From Ectocarpus siliculosus (lineage: Eukaryota > Sar > Phaeophyceae > Ectocarpales > Ectocarpaceae), in assembly GCA_000310025.1 (NCBI GenBank), contig FN648545.1, forward strand, positions 64,763-128,762: a stretch of 64,000 bases of DNA. Reading direction: 5' to 3'. The notes beneath the pieces were generated by a model, which did no database searches, was not told where the DNA came from, and saw nothing but the letters and a program-made list of their open reading frames with translations. The translations under genes were made by a program, and so were the position numbers. Shown here in pieces: positions 55,458 through 64,000 of this stretch. The stretch's first letter is position 1; each line of letters opens with the position of its first letter.

Positions 55458-55891
55458 GTATGGGCGTCCGTCAGCCTGCGGTGGACGTCCTCCTCCTCGT
55501 CCGCCGTCAATTCGTTCAGTTCTGGGCCAAGCATAGCGTCGTGTACCTGCCGCTTTGAGGCCGTGACCGCCTCCTTGGCTTTACTCTTCAACGTCCTGAA
55601 TTTCGTTAAAACGCGGTCCTTCGCGACGATGGCGGTGTCACTAGACACGGTAAAAAAGTGGTTTAGCTCGGGAAGCTGGTTTTCCACGTACTCGAGGTAT
55701 CCAGTCGCATTGTCGAAGGGCGGGAGATAACTGGAGCTGTAACCCATGGTCATGGCCGCGTGGAGCGTGGGGTGGCGCCCCGTTTCCCACGCCGGCAGAA
55801 AAAGCGTGTGCTTCCAAGGTCCTCCCTGAGCATTGTTGAGGGTGTTGACTGCAACAGACCGAGCGCGAGTGGGGACGGCCACAAAATTCAT
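55458..55891 (-). CDS. Exon of unknown function upstream of the repeat exons
   Basis: Minus-strand frame containing LFLPAWETGRHPTLHAAMTM, TGYLEYVENQLPELNHFF and DAMLGPELNELTADEEEDVH. It ends at a donor, AAGG|GTAAGG, at about 55,457, and may begin at an acceptor, TTGCAG|TCAACACC, near 55,850 or at the ATG at 55,891. No family recognised. It sits between the OTU gene and the repeat exons, so it may be an internal exon of one long gene. Confidence 0.5.
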
Positions 55892-56270
55892 TCCGAAAAC
55901 GACATCACGGAATTGTCGTTAGCGTGTCCCCCACCCGTTTTCCTTCGTTTTCCTTTCCCTTTCGGGTATTGCGCAGCTCATCCAATTCGTACGTGAAAAC
56001 TGGGCGGGTCATCGGCAGGCACCCAACGCACGGACAACGATCCTACTGTACTACGATCATGTTTATACTGCCTGAGCTGACCAGTGTTGCTGCGTGCTGC
56101 GGGGAAGCGATGAGCTGTTGCCTCGGATGGACTTACTTCGATACCAAACCGGTGAAAATAAGTGCTAAATAACTCTATACGCGCCTAGCCTTCCAGCTAA
56201 CACACTCACAAGGCAGAAACACTCGCTGAGGAGATTGGACGACTGTGGCGAGTATCGGAAAGACAAACTG

Positions 56271-57346
56271 TTAGAGCCATGCCCCAGGCTTTGCTATGCT
56301 CCGCAGCTGCGCAAGGAACATCAGCCGCGCGCAGTTTGACGACCCGACGTGCCAGTTGTTGTCGACGTCGGGCACCACATGCCACCCGTTCTTCTCCAGC
56401 CTTTCCCGCACATCCGACGTGTAGTTGTACCATGCCCCAAAATGGTCATCCTGCTCCAGCAGAAATATCTCCATGTACTTCAGCCCGTACAGCACGACGC
56501 TGAGTCGAAGCTTCACCGCCATTGTCTTGACAGCACTTCTGACTCCTCGACCTCCCTCCTTGGCAAATAATGCCGCCACTGAATTCAACAAGCAGTCGCC
56601 GTTGCCCTCGCTCTCGAACGGAGTGCCCACGCCCCCACCATCTTCGGGTTCAATCCCGTTAAGGAGAGCCGCGGTGAAGTTGTCCTTAAACAGGCCCTTC
56701 GCCAGAAGCTCCTTTGCGGTCTGGACGGGAATCGAGGAGGATACATTGCGGCCATAAATGATCAAGTTTATCGTCAATGTTGAAAAGATTATGATAATGA
56801 AGCTGATAATGAATTAATTATGAAACGGAGAGCGTACATTTAAGTTCACCATGCCTACATTTACCCTGTCTACTCTCCGCATGAAACCAGCGACACATAT
56901 GTATGGAGCACGAATGGCACAACAGAGCAAAAAAATATATACCTACCAGATGGAATTAACCATGCTGCTACGAGCAGATCATAGTTCAATCTTTCCGATA
57001 CGAGGCTGCTACCCCATCTCCATACAACAACGTCGTGCAGATGTTTTGCAGTGCGGTTTTGCAGTCCGTTTGCGGTCCGTTTGCAGTCTGGTGAAAAAAA
57101 CAAAAACCTTCGTCGATCATTGCGCCTGGAGCATCAATCATGGACCCGACCTTAAGCACACACCTGGGATGCATCTGGCAGCAGTTCGCCGTCAATGGGA
57201 TCTTCCTGCTTGGACACCCACTCCATCACCTTCTGCAGCCTCTCATCTTCGACAGGTATGCCACTCGTGTCAGGAGAAGACGGGTGGAGGACAAAGTCTA
57301 GCATCCCACGGACCTTTGCCAGCGCCTGAAGCTGAGAGTTCGCCAT
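56271..57346 (-). CDS. OTU-type cysteine protease gene, two exons
   Basis: Exon 1: 57,346-57,164, ATG start, MANSQLQALAKVRGMLDF, ending PDASQ at a donor, CCCAG|GTGTGTG, phase 0. Exon 2: from 56,720 after GTCCAG|ACCGCAAAG, phase 0, to a stop at 56,271. The joined product is about 210 residues. Exon 2 carries the OTU catalytic motif GNGDCLLNSVAALF, with Asp and Cys as in the DGxCL box, followed by a helical segment and a later histidine (NNWHVG) where the family keeps its catalytic His. OTU enzymes remove ubiquitin from proteins. In plants, oomycetes and algae, OTU domains often occur in or beside MULE elements, and a MULE gene lies 3.6 kb downstream on the same strand. Confidence 0.7.
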
Positions 57347-57589
57347 GGATGTTGCCGGTGATATGCGCTAATAGATACATACGCTGGCGTATTGAATGGG
57401 CCCGGGTTCGGTGTTGATACGCTGGAGTGGTCGCCCCACAGAAAACGATCCCAGCGACCGCAGGTTCGCAGGTTTTCAACCATGCGGCCAAGCGGCGGGA
57501 TTTTTGTACAGTCCCCCCCCTCCCCCTTGTGACGTGTGTCTAGCCTGCTGTGCTGCAGTGGTGCAGTGGTGCAGAGCTGCTGTGTGCGG

Positions 57590-58170
57590 TGTGCTGTGTA
57601 CTGTGTGATGTACGCGGTGTGTGCATGAACAGCACGCTCTAACCATGGCGCTTGTGCTTCGATTAGAGTCTTGTACGGCGAGATACCGCTGGTGGGGTGT
57701 TTAGCCTTATCCACCCAACCGGTGGGGCATACACTATGCATTGCGTTGTTTACCCCACCAGCCGTGGCACCACCAAACCTTTAGAATTCGACCTCACCAT
57801 GGATCCCACGATAGCCCTGCAAAGCAGCAATACATTCGTACATGTCTTGTGTTAATTGGAGTCTTATAGGGCTACATACGGCAGTGGGGAAGTCTGCCTG
57901 CAAGAGAATAGAAGGCAGTGTTCGCTACCCACTTCGGGTGTTTGGCGTCATGCGGCGGGATTTCTTGACCTGTTCGGCGCCCCAGGTGCTGCCCGCTGCT
58001 GTGCGCTGTGCGTGCATCGACCACACACTCCTACAGGTGGTTGTGTGTCGATTGGAGCCTTGTAGCGGGAGATCCAGCTGGTGGGGTCAATATCGTTATC
58101 GACCCCACCAGTGGGGTAGCGGCGGTATATGCCCCACCAACCGTGCTGCTCGGCGTAATACAGGTCTAAC
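57590..58170 (+). repeat. Dispersed repeat, two related halves
   Basis: 57,640-57,775 and 58,030-58,150 share CGATT(A/G)GAG(T/C)CTTGTA, GCTGGTGGGG and CCCCACCA(A/G)CCGTG in the same order. 57,855-57,960 is similar to 29,985-30,130 reversed. The second half contains a GGTGGGGTC...GACCCCACC inverted repeat (about 58,080-58,108). No coding potential seen. Probably a small non-autonomous element. Confidence 0.55.
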
Positions 58171-58954
58171 AACTGTGTTCACGCTTGAGGAAGACCTGAA
58201 GCAGCGGGTACCGGACGGGCATTGAGGGCACTCACCCCGTGACCGGTAAGTCGTAGGCCAGCGGGAGCGTGATCACTTGACCCCGTGTACGACGGACGTC
58301 AGGAAAGTCCTGGCGTGAGTATCTACTCTGTGTAGTGACAACGTCTCCGCTGACAAAAATTATATTGTTGCGCCGAGATAAGGTCACGCGGCAGGCAGGT
58401 ACGCCACCAAACCGAGTCTATAGCCTGTATACTATACACTCGGGTGAGCGGTAAGCCCTACGGGCAGTTATGTGGCGGGGGTGGAGCGAGAGCGATTCCC
58501 AACCCGTGTAATCGAGAACTGCGGTAGGTGAAATTTTAGTCCTGATCCGGCTAAATTCACACGAAATCTCGGTGGAATTGGTGACGCTAATCCCGTCACA
58601 ACCACGCGAGAACCCCACCGGTAGAAGAAGATCTCCAATCGGCGCAGGTCTACGTCCTGACAGAGTAGACAGCGCGGCTGCAGACCACCCTACATAAAGG
58701 AGCTAGGAGCTGGGCAACTAATTTCCTTCATCGAGAGCAGCAGGAGTCGCTGCATCTGAAGAGAAAGGAGGAGCTGCATCATCAGCAGCAGAAACAAATT
58801 CAGCCAAGACTAGAAATAAGTGTTATCATCAACCATCAAGGTCTCACCGAGTGGATTGCCGGCACACATACGCATCTCAGGAAGTAACCCATGAAGCCGA
58901 AGAACTCAGCAGTCACACTGCGCACTAGTCTGACACGGAAAGCTGCAGTTGGAA
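58171..58954 (+). other. Stretch without a recognisable gene
   Basis: No supported ORF, RNA gene or terminal repeat. A small plus ORF from 58,891 (MKPKNSAVTLRT) runs into the tandem repeat that follows and is probably chance. Confidence 0.5.
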
Positions 58955-59330
58955 TTCCCCCCCGCACCCTGAAGTTTAAGCTGATGGATTGGTCAGCGCT
59001 TCACAAAAGGGTTGCGCGGGAAAGAAGGGGCTGTACGACATTTCCCCGGACGCTGAAGAGAGCTGGTAACTTGTGCAGCACATCACAATAGGGTCGCGGT
59101 GGAAGACAAGAACTGTTCGAGGCAAGAAAGGAGCAGTTCGACGTCATAGGAATTTCCCCGAACCCTGAAGGCAAGCTGGTAACGTGGACAGCACTCCGAC
59201 AAATAGGGTGTCGCTGGAAAATATCGAGAGAGCTGTTCGAAAAGAGTTTTCCCCGAACCCTGAAGGAAGCTGGTAACTTGGACAGCACTTCGACAAATAG
59301 GGTGTCGCTGGAATACGAACCGAGCTCGAA
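58955..59330 (+). repeat. Tandem repeat of about 85-108 bp, four units
   Basis: Units share TTCCCC(G/C)(A/C)ACCCTGAAG-like openings (near 58,957, 59,041, 59,152 and 59,248), AGCTGGTAAC...GACAGCACTTCGACAA and GGGTGTCGCTGGAA. Later units are more alike than the first two. Confidence 0.8.
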
Positions 59331-59853
59331 CGACGACAAGTCCGCCACTCTGAAGACCGGAGGTCGCGCGGAAACAAAAATTGTGCCAGGTTTGGCCACC
59401 TGCATCAGCAATTCAAGTCGACATTACAACGAATAGTACAGTTCTGGAAAAGGAAGCCTCAACATCTGAGCAAGGAGCCTCAACATTTGAGCAAGGAATT
59501 CTTACCGAGGAATAATTCAAGGGAATTGGAAAAGGACAAACTACTGGATCGAGAGCCTCGGAATCAGCACCTGGCACCAGTACCAGTACCAACAAGGATC
59601 GACCATGGCCCACGACAGCAAACAACAGAGAAATCTTAGACTTCCGGCTGAACACTGACTTCCTGCTCGTTTTTGGTTCGGAACCGGACCGAAAAACGCC
59701 TTTTAACTCTGAAATCGGAATCAAAACGCGCGTTTTCAACCACGCCTAAAGACTTTGCGCTCGCAAAAGCAGCTCATCGGTGAAAGCTCCAAACGTCCAC
59801 AGGTGAGGCCTTGCGCTCGTGTCGGCATGCGTTGGAAGTGTTTAGACACAGCA

Positions 59854-59896
59854 GCTTTCTTCTGGCAGCCCCCACGGGTCCACGCCAGAAGAAAGC
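59854..59896 (+). other. Perfect 13-bp hairpin
   Basis: GCTTTCTTCTGGC (59,854-59,866) is the exact reverse complement of GCCAGAAGAAAGC (59,884-59,896), with a 17-base loop. It lies in otherwise unassigned DNA just before the second DIRS-type copy. Confidence 0.85.
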
Positions 59897-60144
59897 GTGC
59901 TCCCTTGCATTTGAATGGTGATTCATCTTCAACAAAAAAAGACAGGAGAGCAGCAGCAGCATGTCTCTCCTCTCCGCAGCCGCGCCGCACGACAACACCA
60001 CAATGTTACCGGCCACAGGTCAGACCCTGGGCCTGGTGCGCATGCTTCGTCAGTGTATATGCATAGCAAGGTGGCGTTTGACTGCCTGTAGGTGTCCCGG
60101 TCACTCATTTCATGGCATGGCGAGACATACATGTGTAGCCGCAG

Positions 60145-63050
60145 ATTGTTTGCGTTGTGTTGGCTGGTACACGCCGTTCGATCGTTCATGTCGGACAATG
60201 CTGTAGAACCACACGCTGGCGTGGTTTCCTTGGTTACAGTCCCCCCTTGGTGGCTGTTACACACGGTTATGCATCTATTGCACAGACAGTTGCACTGACG
60301 AGGTTACTGCTGCATTTCCCCGCGCTGATGTGGTTATTCATCGTCTCACTGCTGTTGTCGCTGTGATGAATTGGTGTCGTCGCGGCGCGCCGCTGCCGGT
60401 GCCCTGCCACTACGTCTCATTGGCTGTACACGCCGTTGTACCCCTAAGCCATTATAATTACGTCATCCGATTGCCGTAATGGCGGCTAATTTACATATCA
60501 CCTCACCTCACCCGCATCGCATGCGACCGCGTTGGACGTATCCCTCCCAACTAGGGAATATCTGGGCGCCCGTCACGAGCTGTCTTGTATCTCATGTAGC
60601 TTGTGCCTTATACATTGGCCACATATTGCCGTTTGGTGGTGCCTTTTTCCTTTGGGATTGCGTGTCCAACGTGCACACCACATAAATACATGCCGTTCGG
60701 TGGTGCCTTTTTCCCTTGGGGTTGCGCGTCCAACGCGCACACCACACAACCACATAATAGTAAGTAGTGACCGTCCGGGTTGTTTTATGTAAACACCACA
60801 TGGTCACATGCCGAATTAGTTCCCTTGCCTCTCGCGTACTGACGTACCTCGTGGCGCACGCCCAACTAACACCAACAACCCATATGCACACCAACTCCGC
60901 CGTAGCTAGCAATCCCGTCTGTGAGTAGGTAGACTTACACTTGGATAAGCCCGGCGAGACGTTGTGTTAGTTGGTCCGTGCGCTGTCATGTTTTCTCGAC
61001 GGTACGCCTGGATACACAGCATCGAATCGACGTTTGCTTCGTAACGTAATTTCACACGCGGCCATACAAATTGGGCCCCGAAAAGGAAATATATATATAT
61101 GCTGTGTCCCTTTTTATGTGGACGGGAACCCGTGCTGTCAGTTTTCAGCGCACAGGTTTCCTCTTCAAAAAAAAAAAAAAAAAGGGAGGGGGGGGGGGTG
61201 ATCTCGACAGTTCCTGTCGTTCAAGAAGTGCGAGTTTTGGGCCAGTCACGGCCTTTCAATGCTTCGATATCATCTGCGATTCGGACACGATGACGTTCCG
61301 GATTCTCTAGAAAAAAGCTGGACAAGCCACGTGCCATACTACGAACAGCTCTCGCCGATGGATGCTTGTCGAACGCCGCAACGCGTTGCGGGCAAGTGAA
61401 TGACCATGACTGTGGTGATCCGACCGGCGTTACTTTGGACGCATGCGACGTTGCCGTCCTTCCCAGATGGTCAAAACCATCCAAAGTCGGGTCGATCTAG
61501 CATGTAACGCTAACAACGCATCTGCGGGAAAAGTTCCAAAAGCGGCTTTCTCTGACGGTTTCCTCGCACGAAAGGCCCTGACAGCGAGCAAGCCACCCTC
61601 ATCGTCAAACTTGACGCATCATCGGACGCGTCTTCCCTAGGCTGGGGTGGCGTTTTGTCAACATCGGGGGAGCCCAGTACCGCGCTGGTGGTGTGATCCC
61701 AACTGATTGGCTGCACAAGCACATCAACAAGGAGATGTTTGCGTTGTACCAGTTGTCGCGACTCTTTCCGTGTGCGCTTTCCGACTGACTTGCAGCGGGC
61801 TCAAGGGTTCATCGACGTCGCGTTTGTTGGAGCTACAGATCGAGTACCCAGTGGCTGCAAATGCCGTCGCTGATGGTATCTCTCTGCCCTGGCGCGAAAG
61901 CATCGTTCGTCTAAACCCCGAGGGTTTTCCGTATTCTCTGGGAGAATGTGCGGCTGGTCGCCGTTGTTCTCATGGCTTCGGCGACCGAACAACGTTGTTG
62001 CTGAACGCAGGCCTCGGACCAAGACGCGTTCGAATGCCTCAGATTCTTGGGCACATAACGTAGAGGCACCAAGTGGGTGTACGACAGAGCCATGCTTTGG
62101 CGCATAGACTAGGTATGATACAATTTCGCGCATGCCTTCTAGTTTCGCAATGCGCTAACAGTACACAGCCGCGTCGATGCAGAAAGGGATCGTGTCCAAG
62201 TTGAAGATGGCGATCCAAAAGTAGTTGGGGCAAGACGGCAGCTGGGACCCTGTTACGCGGTCGGGCGACCCGTGTCGTAGTCCTCTCGTAGAACCCTACG
62301 TCATCTTTACGAGGAAGGAACAGAAGCTTTGTCAACCACCAGAGGCTATGTTGCCGCATGTTCTCTTCGATTTGTTGAGGGACATGCGCTTCCGGGCACA
62401 AACTGCATCGCCTTTGGTGGTACGCATTGAGCATACCAGGGATGTCGCTTTGTTCTCGCTGGCGTTCGCGGCCACGACGACTTCTCCTTCACGATGGGAT
62501 CGCAGATTCTGCGGCTGCCAGCGGGGGAGGATCTTATCTTCAATTTCCAGTTTGGTAAGACCCCCCATGACTCCGTAGACGCCGTGGTGGCGGGCGCGGA
62601 CGTTACGGGCTGCCACACTGCTACACGATGCCTTCCTCTCGGGACGGGGGATGTGTGGCACAGTTGCTGGATGGACCTGCAATCGCTGTTATCATGAAAA
62701 ATTGCCGGGCGGCGTACCGATAGCGTCGCACTTGGCGCCTACTAGTGTAGGAACGGCGGGTTCCAAGACGAGGCGTAGCGAGTACTACCCTGACTAAAAC
62801 ACGTTGCCGATTGTCGGCCGGCCACGCATACATTCGATTTTCTACGTGTGCGTGCCGCGGAAATAAGAAAGTTTGGGTGGGGAGAGACCTACCTTAGAGG
62901 CTTGTGTGGTCAAAAGCAATATACCAATATATGGCAGATCAGACAATCAACAGGAAAGTAATGGGCAGGACCACAGGCCGGTGCAGGAGGCCTCACCCAA
63001 CCCAATCCAATACTTACATTGAATGATCTAGGTAAGGGACAAGAATACAA
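60145..63050 (+). mobile_element. DIRS/Ngaro-type retrotransposon, copy 2, decayed
   Basis: Fossil on the plus strand, same family as copy 1 but reversed. Parts: leader (60,145-61,170, matching reversed 8,270-7,990 and 6,790-6,200), a remnant of the RT/RNase H region (about 61,205-62,060), a remnant of the recombinase (about 62,060-62,800), and the B terminal block (about 62,990-63,050). The gag-like block and most of the RT are absent, and the coding remnants carry many breaks. Much older than copy 1. I do not see an A repeat after the B block, so the right end appears incomplete. Confidence 0.8.
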
Positions 63051-64000
63051 CAGTATTCACGGAAAACATTTGTTGCGAACAGGCAGCTAGGGTAAAGCAG
63101 CAAGCTGCTGGCCCCATCTATCCTCCTGGTCAGATCAGCTGACACCATGACGACCAGCGCATTAATGTGTTGCGTAGGGTATGGTCGCCCTCAGCGTGCG
63201 TGTGTGTGTGTAGGTTTCGTCTGCTGATCTGTGGCCGCTGAATGAAGAAGAGGGAAGAGGGCACCAGTCTACTGCTGCTGTAAAAAGAGTTTTTTCTCTG
63301 TTTTTTGCCGGCGCTCCTCACTCGAAAAAAAAAATCAGCAGCAAGCAGCAGCCAAAATCAGCAGCAATCAGCAGCCATAACTCTGTATCCACAGCCCGCC
63401 TTGATATAGATACGGAATAACGCCTGCCAGGCAGCGTGGCAGGGTTTCGCCCGTCCGCGTTTGGTATAGGGTTGATTGGGAGTTTGGTTTGTCGTGAGTA
63501 AAAAGTGGAATGAAAAGAGAAGATCTGGCGAGGAGGCATGCCACATTTTTGGAAATTTGTTTGCCGGCAACTTTTGGTATTTTATTGATGTATGCATGTC
63601 ATCATGGACCAGAGACCTCACGCTAGCAGACCTGTGCCCCCCTCTTTTTTTGTTGGCTGTGCCACGGTGCGTAGACGGGGGACGTGGGCTGCCTGTGCAA
63701 GGTCCAAAAACTAGTGTTATATTATTAATCATCTAGGGCGTCCTTGATATCTACCTCGGCCTCTTTTTTCAATGTTTCGTCGATTACACGGTATGATGTT
63801 CCCTGCTCGCCCAACACCGTGCACCCGACGAGGAGACAAAGCGACCCATCCACTACATAGCAGATACGATTATGTGTTCAGGTAACATAGGCATCGTAGT
63901 AGATGACGGCAGGACATGCCCTGAGTAAGGAACAATTCTATTATAGTAAATCACCATATGAAAAATATCATATCTGGCCTTTTACCCTTTCTTTACCGTT
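63051..64000 (+). other. Window end without a recognisable gene
   Basis: Only short ORFs. Contains CAG-rich runs (63,331-63,373), an A10 run and a T-rich segment near 63,640. The last 150 bases are AT-rich. Confidence 0.5.

Noticed and set aside
58171-58954. Possible structured RNA or LTR in this stretch
   Set aside because: I could find neither paired ends nor a recognisable RNA consensus; a few short inverted repeats are not enough.

Overview
The window looks like nuclear DNA of a eukaryote with intron-rich genes. GT-AG splice signals join exons in consistent phase, there are polyglutamine and glycine/serine runs in proteins, base composition is near 50% GC, and several transposon classes are nested in one another. 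A multicellular stramenopile such as a brown alga fits best, because tyrosine-recombinase retrotransposons, Copia elements with long low-complexity linkers and many-exon genes occur together. That assignment is inference; no ribosomal or organellar marker is present.

Layout. 0.3-12.7 kb: a tyrosine-recombinase (DIRS/Ngaro-type) retrotransposon on the minus strand with gag-like, RT, RNase H and recombinase parts. Its ends are split direct repeats, and it is enclosed by a nearly identical 1.04-kb inverted repeat pair plus a 0.23-kb direct repeat pair. A 157-bp tandem array lies inside it. 12.8-13.4 kb: an exon of a minus-strand gene cut off by that repeat complex. 14.2-21.1 kb: the best host gene, about 13 plus-strand exons coding for a ParB-like domain followed by a cysteine-rich linker and a region that resembles a DNA methyltransferase. 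21-26 kb: sparse, with doubtful ORFs. 26.4-29.1 kb: a tandem array of units that may encode a small basic protein, one junction of which holds a 1.07-kb piggyBac-like miniature element between TTAA copies. 29.3-44.8 kb: a block of unrecognised spliced-looking ORFs on both strands, an ankyrin-repeat gene and a Ty1/copia-type element with two LTRs and a 5-bp target duplication. 47.2-47.8 kb: a lattice of 16-bp imperfect palindromes repeating every 21 bp. 48.4-52.7 kb: a degraded MULE (Mutator-like) transposase gene. 52.8-57.3 kb: exons with two different in-frame minisatellites and an OTU-type cysteine protease gene. 60.1-63.1 kb: a second, older and decayed copy of the DIRS-type element in the opposite orientation.

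How things relate. The OTU gene, the repeat-rich exons and the MULE gene all lie on the minus strand next to each other; OTU and MULE domains are known to travel together, so they may be remains of one mobile unit. The two DIRS-type copies share leader sequence and recombinase sequence, so they belong to one family. The ORF translations include non-ATG starts, so start codons given here were chosen from context.
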